Positions 24,019 to 31,354 of a DNA stretch of 40,684 nucleotides are shown piece by piece. Numbering within the stretch: the first letter of the stretch is position 1; each line of letters begins with the position of its first letter. Source of the DNA: Propionibacteriaceae bacterium (GTDB taxonomy: Bacteria > Actinomycetota > Actinomycetes > Propionibacteriales > Propionibacteriaceae). The notes below the pieces were generated by a model that saw nothing but the letters and a program-made list of their open reading frames with translations, searched no databases and had not been told where the DNA came from. Position numbers and translations under genes: made by a program. Where the stretch lies: contig JAOPXN010000022.1 in assembly GCA_025965155.1 (NCBI GenBank), positions 1 to 40,684 of the forward strand. The letters run 5' to 3'.

Positions 24019-26153
24019 GACGACGAATGGCGGCGGTATGCTCACTGATCGTTCTCGCCATGGCCTGCCTGGGCGGCGCTGGGGCGGTGGCAGCACCTGT
24101 CGATAGCTCTGCTGCGCCAGTCAATCTGCCGACCCTGGCGTACTACTACCAGTGGTTCGTACCGTCGGCCTGGAACAGGGCCAAGACGGACTATCCGTTG
24201 GCGGGGCGCTACTCAAGTGATGATGAGTCGATCATGCGACGGCACATCGATGAGGCCAAACAGGCTGGCATCGATGGTTTCATCGTCTCGTGGAAGTCAT
24301 CGCCGGTGAACAACCGTCGCCTCGAGACATTGATGCGGGTCGCCGAGGACACTTCGTTCAAGCTGGCCGTCATCTACCAAGGGCTCAACTTCGAGCGTGA
24401 CCCGTTGCCCGTGAGCCGGATCGCAGCCGACTTCGACCTTTTCAACCGTACCTACGCACCGAATCCGGTTTTCAAGATCTTTGACAGGCCACTGCTCATC
24501 TGGTCCGGCACCTGGAAGTTCTCCGCCGCCGATCTGGAGCGCACGACTCGGCCCTACAGGTCATCCTTACTGGTGTTAGCGACCGAGAAGAGCACCGAAG
24601 GATACGAACGCGTGTCCGCCAGCTTTGATGGAGACGCCTACTACTGGTCATCGGTTGATCCTGCTACGAACCCCGGCTATCGCGCCAAGCTGAAGGCGAT
24701 GAGCACTACGGTCCATAATCTGGGAGGAATCTGGATCGCACCGTTTGCTCCTGGGTTCGACGCCCGCATGGTCGGCGGCACGCGTGAGGTACTCCGCCGT
24801 GACGGTGCGACCTTGCGGACCGAGTACGACGCAGCCATCTCATCGTCTCCGGACGCGCTTGGTCTTATCTCGTGGAACGAGTTCAGCGAGAATACCCATG
24901 TCGAGCCAAGCGAACAGCATGGCTACACGGCCCTAACTGCGTTAGCTAACCTGACTGATGGCCGGCGGGTCCCTGTGTCGCCGTTGGCGACCGACTCCAG
25001 TGAACAAGCGAGCGAGAATGAGGGCGCTATGACGGTTCTCAGCGGAGTTGCAGTCCTACTGCTGCTGTTTGTCGGCGTCACCGTCTTCAACCTCACGCGG
25101 CGGCGCTCTGCCCAGAGCAACGCGACTGAGCCGGCGCCGAGTAGGCCGGCCGGCATCACAGTCGCGAGGGAGTTCTTGCTACCGAAGCTGCTCATCGTCG
25201 CTGTACTCACGCTCGGCATCATCCTTGTCATCGCCGTCTCCCGTCTGGGAGCTGCGTCGCGGGACGCAACCCAGGCGACTGAGTTGTATCTGGGGAGTCA
25301 GCCCGTCAAAGACGCCAAGCGGGCCGTGGTCGCGGCCGCAGGGGACATCTCCTGTCCGGCCGATAAGGCCCGTCTAGGCGAAAAAACCGGTCCTAAGTCC
25401 TGCCGAATGCAACAGACCTCAGATCTGGTCGTCAAGGCGGCACCCGACGCCGTACTGGCCTTGGGCGACTTGCAGTATCCAAGCGGATCGCTCGATGACT
25501 TTATGACCGGCTATGAACGCAACTGGGGGGCTTTTCGCAATATCACTTATCCCGTTCCAGGCAACCACGAGTACGGAACTCCTCGCGCAGCGGGTTATTA
25601 CTCCTACTTCGGAAGCCGGGCTGGGGACCCAAACAGAGGCTATTACAGTTTCGACCTCGGATCATGGCATATAGTCGCTCTTAACTCAGAATGCCAGCAC
25701 GTCGGTGGTTGCTCGGAGACATCCCCGCAGGCGACGTGGTTGAAGGAGGATCTTGCTGCTCACCCGCGCGACTGTACGTTGGCTTACTGGCACCGACCTC
25801 GATTCTCCTCCGGCGCCCATGGCAACAATCTTGACAACGAAGCTCTGTGGAGGATCGCGGTTGGTGCCGGCGTGGACCTGGTCATCAACGGTCACGACCA
25901 TGACTACGAACGCTTCGCCCCCCTCAATGCCGATGGGGACGCGGACGCCGAGAATGGGACGACTGAGATAGTGGTGGGCACCGGCGGCGCCAGCCACTAC
26001 CGGTTCCATCTGCCTCCACCGACGAGCATGGCCCGCGTTCAGGACGAGAATGGCATTTTGCGCTTGGAACTGGCCGACGGTGACTACTCGTGGGCGTTCT
26101 TGCAGGCACCGGAGAACAGGGTGCTCGATGCCGGCTCGGCCCAATGTCACTGA
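24015..26153 (+). CDS. GH99-like domain, two membrane helices, metallophosphoesterase fusion
   Basis: 712 residues, ATG overlapping the previous stop. A signal peptide (about 1-30) leads into a GH99-like domain (35-320): TLAYYYQWFVPSAW, GIDGFIVSWK, and WNEFSENTHVEP with the two glutamates E289 and E292 spaced as in GH99 endo-mannosidases (the related WbsX proteins are an alternative). Membrane helices at about 340-362 and 392-412 flank a short cytoplasmic loop. The last part (about 435-712) is a purple-acid-phosphatase-like metallophosphoesterase with GDISC, GDLQYP, GNHEYG, HRPRF and NGHDHDYERF. Both catalytic domains would face outside. The C-terminal domain is clearly related to that of the protein at 28823-30781. 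Confidence 0.85.
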   Translation: MRRRMAAVCSLIVLAMACLGGAGAVAAPVDSSAAPVNLPTLAYYYQWFVPSAWNRAKTDYPLAGRYSSDDESIMRRHIDEAKQAGIDGFIVSWKSSPVNNRRLETLMRVAEDTSFKLAVIYQGLNFERDPLPVSRIAADFDLFNRTYAPNPVFKIFDRPLLIWSGTWKFSAADLERTTRPYRSSLLVLATEKSTEGYERVSASFDGDAYYWSSVDPATNPGYRAKLKAMSTTVHNLGGIWIAPFAPGFDARMVGGTREVLRRDGATLRTEYDAAISSSPDALGLISWNEFSENTHVEPSEQHGYTALTALANLTDGRRVPVSPLATDSSEQASENEGAMTVLSGVAVLLLLFVGVTVFNLTRRRSAQSNATEPAPSRPAGITVAREFLLPKLLIVAVLTLGIILVIAVSRLGAASRDATQATELYLGSQPVKDAKRAVVAAAGDISCPADKARLGEKTGPKSCRMQQTSDLVVKAAPDAVLALGDLQYPSGSLDDFMTGYERNWGAFRNITYPVPGNHEYGTPRAAGYYSYFGSRAGDPNRGYYSFDLGSWHIVALNSECQHVGGCSETSPQATWLKEDLAAHPRDCTLAYWHRPRFSSGAHGNNLDNEALWRIAVGAGVDLVINGHDHDYERFAPLNADGDADAENGTTEIVVGTGGASHYRFHLPPPTSMARVQDENGILRLELADGDYSWAFLQAPENRVLDAGSAQCH

Positions 26154-26207
26154 GCCACGATGTCCGTACGCCGTAACTGAACCGCCAGGCGGCTACCACC
26201 TGTCAGA

Positions 26208-26558
26208 TCACTGAAGGGCGTTTCCCGCGTCTCGACTCTTACTCCGCGCGCTCGGTTGCGGCCGGAGTCGTTCGCTGGTCTGGACAGGCGTCCTGGCGGC
26301 AGCCTTCCGATATACCCGCTGTTGCTCGGTCAGGTTGAAACCTTGCACAATCCCGTGCTTGTCGCGCAGCGTGCCCTCGACGTGCGGGGCCACTTCCCGC
26401 TCGGTAGCGGCGTGCCTGCTCAGAGTTTCGATCCGGCCACGTCCGCCCAGCCGAACGATGAAGCCGGTCCTTGACTGGTGCAAAGCCCGGTAACGAATCA
26501 CATCGCCCACGCGTAGGCTCCAGATGTCGGTTCGACGAAATCGGGGTAGAGCAATCAT
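26208..26558 (-). CDS. Small basic protein of unknown function
   Basis: 116 residues. The ATG at 26558 is chosen because GGAGG lies 8 nt upstream; an in-frame GTG five codons earlier would place that site inside the gene. The N-terminal half (WSLRVGDVIRYRALHQSRTG) looks like a small beta barrel; the C-terminal 50 residues are basic and low in structure. There is no signal peptide or membrane helix, and no family is recognised. It is divergent from the downstream metallophosphoesterase and convergent with the GH99 gene. The good ribosome site supports expression. Confidence 0.5.
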   Translation of the reverse strand: MIALPRFRRTDIWSLRVGDVIRYRALHQSRTGFIVRLGGRGRIETLSRHAATEREVAPHVEGTLRDKHGIVQGFNLTEQQRVYRKAAARTPVQTSERLRPQPSARSKSRDAGNALQ

Positions 26559-26843
26559 TCTGACGTCCTCCACGGTATCCTGAGCCCCCCGAGCACCTGA
26601 TGACTTGAGTCTAACGCCATCACCCTGGGCGGCGCATCATGTCGCCGTAGCCAAACTTGGCGGATCGCAGGCGCCACCACTGTGGCAGGGCACACATGAG
26701 TCAATGCGGTGCCATCGCCTCGCCGGGTCACCAACTGCTGGGGGCTCGATAGCTAACCCGCCCGAGCATGATCAAGTAAGCAGAATCATGGGTTTCCTCC
26801 GTCACGATGAATAACGCTGCCGTTTCCGACGGGTTGGACTACC

Positions 26844-27812
26844 GTGTCTTCGCACCCCTTGATGGAATCGAGGCCAATGTTGGACAGCATCCACCATGCG
26901 CATGGCCGCAGGCGCAGGTTTAGGAAGTCCGTTTGGCGGGCTGCCATTGCTGCCTACCGGTTGGCCGGGCGGATTCGGCTTGAGCCGCCGTACCGGCTCC
27001 GCATCAAGACTTACAGTCCAGCGCCTCAGCAGTGGCCGAAGGGTTTGGTGCTCTCGGTGGCGGGGATCGCGGATATTCACTTTGGTGAACCGTATATGGG
27101 GCTTGACCGCCTTCAGACCATAGTGAAAACCACCAACGAGGCGGCGCCAGATGTCATTGTGCTCCTCGGAGATTATGGGGCGACACATCACGACGAAAAC
27201 AGCTACCCGGAGGCGATCCGCATCTTCGCGGACGCGGCACGTCATCTTTCTGCCCCGCTTGGAGTCTTCGCAATCATGGGCAACCATGACTGGTCCGACG
27301 ACGCAGAGGCACGGGCCCGTGGCCATGGGCCGGTGTTGGCAAGCCGGGCACTGAACGCCGTAGGTATAACGGTCCTGGAGAATGATGCCGTTCAGCTACA
27401 TCAGCAAGGACAAGCGTTTTGGCTTGCAGGCTTGGGAGATCAGCTGGCCCGCCTCGGGATGATGCAGGGCAACGACGACCTTGCTGGCACCATGAGCAAG
27501 ATCAGCGACGACGCGCCGGCCATCCTCCTCGCGCACGAGCCGGACATCTTTCCCAGTGTTCCGGCCCGGTTCGCATTGACTCTGGCCGGACATACCCACG
27601 GAGGCCAGATCCGCATCCTGGGAAGGACTCCGTACGTCCCATCGCGGTACGGCAGTCGCTACGTTCACGGTCATATCGTGGAGGATGGCCGCCACCTGAT
27701 CGTCTCCGCCGGTGTTGGCGTCAGCGATCTCCCACTCCGACTCGGTGTGGCACCAGAGATTGTCATGGTGCAGCTGGGCGACAAGGACTGCCTCACAGAG
27801 GAGAGTGCCTGA
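26844..27812 (+). CDS. Metallophosphoesterase, YkuE/LpxG-type
   Basis: 322 residues from the GTG at 26844; in-frame ATGs follow within 35 nt and the true start is uncertain. All calcineurin-like metal motifs are present: ADIHFG (D77, H79), LLGDYG (D110), MGNHDW (N147, H148), LLAHEPD, and LAGHTHGGQ, the last being typical of the YkuE group. Relatives cleave phosphodiesters or lipid-linked pyrophosphates. The N-terminus is arginine-rich and amphipathic (RRRRFRKSVW) without a clear membrane helix, so the location is uncertain. It differs from the two PAP-like metallophosphoesterase domains nearby. The stop overlaps a short downstream frame (TGATG). Confidence 0.88.
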   Translation: MSSHPLMESRPMLDSIHHAHGRRRRFRKSVWRAAIAAYRLAGRIRLEPPYRLRIKTYSPAPQQWPKGLVLSVAGIADIHFGEPYMGLDRLQTIVKTTNEAAPDVIVLLGDYGATHHDENSYPEAIRIFADAARHLSAPLGVFAIMGNHDWSDDAEARARGHGPVLASRALNAVGITVLENDAVQLHQQGQAFWLAGLGDQLARLGMMQGNDDLAGTMSKISDDAPAILLAHEPDIFPSVPARFALTLAGHTHGGQIRILGRTPYVPSRYGSRYVHGHIVEDGRHLIVSAGVGVSDLPLRLGVAPEIVMVQLGDKDCLTEESA

Positions 27813-27913
27813 TGGAAAGTAACTTTGACGTTCGGCTGAGAATTCTTGCCGATGTCGCTATTCTGGCCGCCGATTTCGCTTGGTTTATGGGGACCCGATT
27901 CGTGGAACCGTGA
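27812..27913 (+). pseudogene. 33-codon frame, possible truncated sugar epimerase/transferase N-terminus
   Basis: ATG overlaps the preceding stop by one base, with AGGAG 8 nt upstream, so it should be translated. The peptide (RILADVAILAADFAWFMGTRF core) is one hydrophobic helix ending in RF, much like the first helix of FlaA1/CapD-type epimerases or polyprenyl glycosylphosphotransferases. It then stops; the downstream 370 nt show no continuation in any frame. Either a truncated remnant or a genuine small membrane peptide. Confidence 0.4.
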
Positions 27914-28287
27914 TTTCGGGCGGAGTGTACCGCGGCGCGGCCCTTTCTACACACAATTTGACACACGTGTGCGGATTCGAGGGTGCACGCCGTCGCCACA
28001 CGGTTTGCCTTGCGCCGTTGGGTTTTCGCGGCTGGCGTTGATCTTGCCACGACGGACCAGGAAACGCCGAGGAGAGCGCTCCCCCTATCCAGGTTGTAAG
28101 AAGATTTAACTTTCTCGTCACCCATGACCCCCTGCGCCCTGAGACTGTACTTACAATTGCTCAAGTACACGCTCTGGGGGGAACCGGTGCGAGCTCCATG
28201 CAGGCTTATGTCTGCGTGGGCTTATCGGTAGTGCGCTGTCCCAGGACGAGTTATGGGTTCCTCGACCATGGAGACAGGGAGTCGACC
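27914..28287 (+). promoter_or_regulatory. AT-richer leader upstream of the DNRLRE-metallophosphoesterase pair
   Basis: No gene is supported. The region holds a palindrome CACACGTGTG (27962-27971), an inverted repeat GTACTT/AAGTAC with a 10-nt spacer (28147-28152 / 28163-28168), and a CAAG...GGGGGGAACC element (28162-28185) resembling the one at 16483-16510. A ribosome site AGGGAG lies 6 nt before the GTG at 28288. Confidence 0.45.
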
Positions 28288-28812
28288 GTGAAGCAAAGAT
28301 CAACTGAGCCTGACGAATCAAAGCCCGCGCGGCGGAGCCATCGGTGGAGGCCGAGACGCCTCTCTCGAAGGATGACCGCTGCCATCGCAATCGGGTTAGC
28401 GCTGCTGGCGCTGACGATGTCCTTAGTGCGGCCGTCGCCCACAGAAGTGGAGGCCGCAGGTGTCCCACCGGGACTGCAGCCTGGGGTGCAGCGGTGGATG
28501 AAGGATCGGGAGCGACCGCAGATCGAGTTGAATGACGCGCTCGTCCCAGTCGTCAAGAAGCAGATGCGGACCGGTACGCCGACAGTGCGCTGCCGCCGTC
28601 TGATCAACGCGGTCCGTGCGTTAAGAGTCCGGCCGGCCGCTCCGGATGTGGAGGTCGACCAGCTGACCCGTGTCGGCCTACCGAAGTTCGAAGCCGCTGC
28701 TACCGCCTGCATGGCCCGCGACATTCCCACGGCGGAGCGCCTGGTCGCCGAGGGCTTGGCCGAACGAACCGCGGTACAGGAAACGCTGGACGAAACGCTC
28801 GAAGGCGAATAG
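28288..28812 (+). CDS. Small membrane-anchored/secreted protein of unknown function
   Basis: 174 residues from the GTG at 28288, which has AGGGAG 6 nt upstream; an in-frame ATG at 28198 lacks such a site. A very basic N-terminus (about 1-28) precedes one hydrophobic helix (about 29-46), giving a signal-anchor or uncleaved leader. The extracytoplasmic part is mostly helical, with two cysteines (in VRCRRLINA and TACMARDI) that could form a disulfide. No family is recognised. It ends 10 nt before the DNRLRE-metallophosphoesterase gene and is almost certainly in its operon. Confidence 0.72.
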   Translation: MKQRSTEPDESKPARRSHRWRPRRLSRRMTAAIAIGLALLALTMSLVRPSPTEVEAAGVPPGLQPGVQRWMKDRERPQIELNDALVPVVKKQMRTGTPTVRCRRLINAVRALRVRPAAPDVEVDQLTRVGLPKFEAAATACMARDIPTAERLVAEGLAERTAVQETLDETLEGE

Positions 28813-28822
28813 GGGGCCTGAC

Positions 28823-30781
28823 ATGAGAAAACGCATCACACTTGTGCTCATCGGGGTTCTGATCGGGGTTTCCTTCATCGTTCTGGTCCGTCAGCCGGCC
28901 TCGGCTGCCACGACCACCTTGAACCCGGTCGCAGATAGCTATGTCCAAGCCGACCTGGCGACATCAAACTTCGGCACCACGACCGCGGTCAAGGTTGACG
29001 GCTCGCCGGCGACTGTGTCCTACCTGAAGTTCGACGTTCAGAGCACTGAGACACCGACGAAGGCTACGCTGAAGGTGTTTACGCCGACATCGTCTACCAC
29101 TCCGATCAACGTCAGATCCGTGGCCGACACCGCCTGGGGCGAAACCACCATTAACTACAACAACAAGCCCGCCACCGGGGCGAGCGCAATAGCGTCCCCG
29201 GTCCCGATTGCAGCCAACAGCACGCTGTCCTTCGACGTGACCAACCTGGTCACCGGCAACGGGTTGGTCTCCTTTGCAGTCGATACCACGAGCAGCACCA
29301 GCAAGAGCCTGCCCAGCCGAGAGTCCACAACCAACAAGCCGGAACTTGTACTCGAGACCGGCACCGCACCACCGCCGACGACACCACCACCCACCGGCAA
29401 TCCAGGCGAGCCGATTGCGGACAGCTACGTCCAGTCGGACCTGCCAGGGTCGAACTTCGGCACAGCCAGCGCGGTGAAGGTCGACGGCTCACCGGACACC
29501 GTGTCCTACCTGAAGTTTGATGTGACCGGGATGACCCAGGGGAAGAAGGCGACCCTGAAGCTGTTCACGCCCATAGCCTCGTCCACTCCCATCAACGTCC
29601 GGCCAGTGGCCGACACCACCTGGGCCGAGACGGGTTTGACCTACACCAACAGGCCAACGCCAGGCACCGAGGTTGTTGCGTCCTCGTCCTTTACGGCCAA
29701 CAGCACGATTTCCATCGACGTGACGTCGCTGGTCCCCGGCAACGGGGTTGTCTCGTTCGCGGTCGACACCACGAGCGGTACCAGCAAGAGCCTGCCGAGC
29801 AAGGAGAACGCGACGGTGGCAAACCGTCCGAAGCTGGTGATTGAGGACGGTACCGCTCCACCACCCACCACACCGCCACCGACAACGCCCCCGCCGACCA
29901 GCGGGTCGACAACCATTGCGGTCGGCGGCGACGTCGCCTGCAGCACAACGGAGGCCAACTACAACGGCGGTCTCGGAACTGCCACCGCGTGCCACATGAA
30001 GCAGACCTCCGACCTGGTTCTGGCCATGGCTCCGACGCGGGTATGGGCTACCGGTGACCTGCAGTACAACAGCGGTAGTTTGGCCGACTTCGACGTCAGC
30101 TACGAAAACAGCTGGGGCCGGTTCAGGAACATCACCGATCCGGTGGTAGGCAACCACGAGTACGGCACGACCGGTGCAGGGGGCTACTACACGTACTTCG
30201 GTAACGCTGCGTCACCGCAAGAGCCTGGCTGCACCAAGAGCTGCTTGGGCTACTACAGCTTCGACGTACCCGTCGGCAGTAGCAAGTGGCACGTCGCAGT
30301 GATCAACTCAGAGTGCACCCGGATCGGCGGCGGCGTCGGTTGCGCGGTCGACTCCCCGCAGTACAACTGGTTGCAGGCTGACCTGAGGGCTAACGCTGGC
30401 ACCACCTGCACCGCCGTGCTGACCCACCGCCCACGCTGGTCATCGAACAGCTTCGCCAGCCCCGACATACAGCCCCTGGTCGACGTGATGGACGCCAACA
30501 ACGTCGACCTCCTGCTTACGGGGCATGCGCACAGCTATGAGCGCTTCGCGCCGCAGAACAAGGACGCGCAGGCCGATCCCAACGGGATCCGGGAGATCAT
30601 TGTCGGGACCGGAGGGCGGGACTCGCAGGGCTTTGGAACAGTCTCTCCCAACAGTCTGGTCCGCAAGAACCAGACGTTCGGGGTCATGAAGCTGGTACTG
30701 AAGCCGACCGGCTACGACTGGTCCTTCGTGCCGGACCCCTCCACACCCTTCGCCGACTCAGGCAGTGGCACCTGCAGCTGA
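28823..30781 (+). CDS. Secreted protein: two DNRLRE domains plus PAP-like metallophosphoesterase
   Basis: 652 residues; the ATG at 28823 has AGGGGG 7 nt upstream and opens directly into a signal peptide (about 1-28, ending ASA). Two DNRLRE (CBM96-type) domains follow at about 29-175 and 195-338; both have ADSYVQ, an SNFGT segment, AVKVDGSP and VSYLKFDV. Pro/Thr linkers (APPPTTPPPT) follow each. Residues about 360-652 are a metallophosphoesterase with GGDVACS, GDLQYN, GNHEYG, HRPRW and GHAHSYERF. The catalytic domain aligns throughout with the C-terminal domain of the GH99 fusion protein, including a cysteine at the extreme C-terminus. DNRLRE modules probably bind a surface polysaccharide. No LPXTG-type anchor is present. 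Confidence 0.9.
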   Translation: MRKRITLVLIGVLIGVSFIVLVRQPASAATTTLNPVADSYVQADLATSNFGTTTAVKVDGSPATVSYLKFDVQSTETPTKATLKVFTPTSSTTPINVRSVADTAWGETTINYNNKPATGASAIASPVPIAANSTLSFDVTNLVTGNGLVSFAVDTTSSTSKSLPSRESTTNKPELVLETGTAPPPTTPPPTGNPGEPIADSYVQSDLPGSNFGTASAVKVDGSPDTVSYLKFDVTGMTQGKKATLKLFTPIASSTPINVRPVADTTWAETGLTYTNRPTPGTEVVASSSFTANSTISIDVTSLVPGNGVVSFAVDTTSGTSKSLPSKENATVANRPKLVIEDGTAPPPTTPPPTTPPPTSGSTTIAVGGDVACSTTEANYNGGLGTATACHMKQTSDLVLAMAPTRVWATGDLQYNSGSLADFDVSYENSWGRFRNITDPVVGNHEYGTTGAGGYYTYFGNAASPQEPGCTKSCLGYYSFDVPVGSSKWHVAVINSECTRIGGGVGCAVDSPQYNWLQADLRANAGTTCTAVLTHRPRWSSNSFASPDIQPLVDVMDANNVDLLLTGHAHSYERFAPQNKDAQADPNGIREIIVGTGGRDSQGFGTVSPNSLVRKNQTFGVMKLVLKPTGYDWSFVPDPSTPFADSGSGTCS

Positions 30782-30814
30782 GCTGGCGTAGGTCCGAGGT
30801 CAACTGAAGCGGTC

Positions 30815-30871
30815 TCAGCCCCGCGTTCCCGCACATCGTCGCAAGACGCTTGTGTCGGAGCGCGGGGCTGA
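30815..30871 (+). terminator. Terminator-like stem after the DNRLRE-metallophosphoesterase gene
   Basis: TCAGCCCCGCG (30815-30825) and CGCGGGGCTGA (30861-30871) form an 11-bp perfect stem, 34 nt past the stop codon. The 35-nt loop can itself pair in part (CACA/TGTG). There is no U-tract. Confidence 0.55.
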
Positions 30872-30908
30872 ACTCCGCCGCTCCCGACCCGGGCCCCTCG
30901 CCGGCGCT

Positions 30909-30992
30909 CCAGAAATCAGCCGGTCATCGGTCCGCAAGTGCCCTTGCGACGGCGAGTCGGGTACTGCCTGCCGATGAGGGGCCGATTTCTGG
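30909..30992. repeat. Palindromic repeat unit, copy B
   Basis: Arms 30909-30930 and 30971-30992 are 22-nt imperfect inverted repeats (about three mismatches; CCAGAAATC/GATTTCTGG ends are perfect) around 40 nt. Both arms align without gaps to the arms of the palindrome at 12350-12436, sharing GCC-S-S-TCATCG. A nested hairpin CGCAAG/CTTGCG lies at 30933-30948. Confidence 0.6.
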
Positions 30993-31045
30993 AAGCTGCT
31001 CCGGAACGCACCGCTTCGACGGCACCCGGGTTGGCGGGAGGCGTT

Positions 31046-31075
31046 TTGGTGGCGGCGGTTCCCCTAGGCTATAGT
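31046..31075 (+). promoter_or_regulatory. Candidate tRNA promoter
   Basis: TATAGT (31070-31075) resembles a -10 box and TTGGTG (31046-31051) a weak -35 box at 18-bp spacing. The first tRNA begins 37 nt downstream of the -10 box. Confidence 0.45.
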
Positions 31076-31111
31076 TTCGCGGGCACAAAGAATGCAACGA
31101 AGGTCAGAGAT

Positions 31112-31185
31112 GGCCCCGTAGCGCAGTTGGTTAGCGCGCCGCCCTGTCACGGCGGAGGTCGCGGGTTCGAGTCCCGTCGGGGTCG
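31112..31185 (+). tRNA. tRNA-Asp (GTC)
   Basis: A full cloverleaf can be folded: acceptor GGCCCCG/CGGGGTC with one G-U pair, D-arm GCGC AGTTGGTTA GCGC, anticodon arm CCGCC CTGTCAC GGCGG with anticodon GTC, and T-arm GCGGG TTCGAGT CCCGT. The CCA end is not encoded. It is the first of a tandem pair with tRNA-Phe 66 nt downstream. Confidence 0.96.
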
Positions 31186-31251
31186 CTGGTGGTGCTGAGT
31201 CTCAATACGCAGCACCACCATTTGTGTTCAGCGCGGCGACGCGTTGAGCAC

Positions 31252-31325
31252 GGCCAGGTAGCTCAGTTGGTAGCAGCGTTCGCCTGAAAAGTGAAAGGTC
31301 GCCGGTTCGAACCCGGCCCTGGCCA
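31252..31325 (+). tRNA. tRNA-Phe (GAA)
   Basis: Acceptor GGCCAGG/CCTGGCC is perfect. The anticodon arm is TTCGC CTGAAAA GTGAA (one G-U pair) with anticodon GAA, and the T-arm is GCCGG TTCGAAC CCGGC. The D-stem is GCTC/CAGC with a C-C mismatch at its inner pair, whereas actinobacterial tRNA-Phe normally has GCTC/GAGC. The CCA end is not fully encoded (ACCT). A truncated sortase frame begins within 50 nt of its 3' end. Confidence 0.93.
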
Positions 31326-31354
31326 CCTCAACCTCCTCCACCCCCCACACTCGA

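Larger units (their letters stand above)
30782..31111. other. Intergenic region with two large hairpins and tRNA promoter
   Basis: No gene. A terminator-like stem lies at 30815-30871 and a second, 22-nt-armed palindrome at 30909-30992. A promoter-like TATAGT (31070-31075) with TTGGTG 18 nt upstream (31046-31051) sits 37 nt before tRNA-Asp. Confidence 0.6.

Noticed and set aside
27925-27937. GTGTACCGCGGCG shared with 8846-8858
   Set aside because: A 13-mer match is expected by chance in 40 kb of GC-rich DNA, and the second copy lacks the inverted arm.
28823-30781. LPXTG-type wall anchoring linked to the nearby sortase remnant
   Set aside because: No LPXTG-like motif or C-terminal helix is present in this protein or in other exported proteins of the window.
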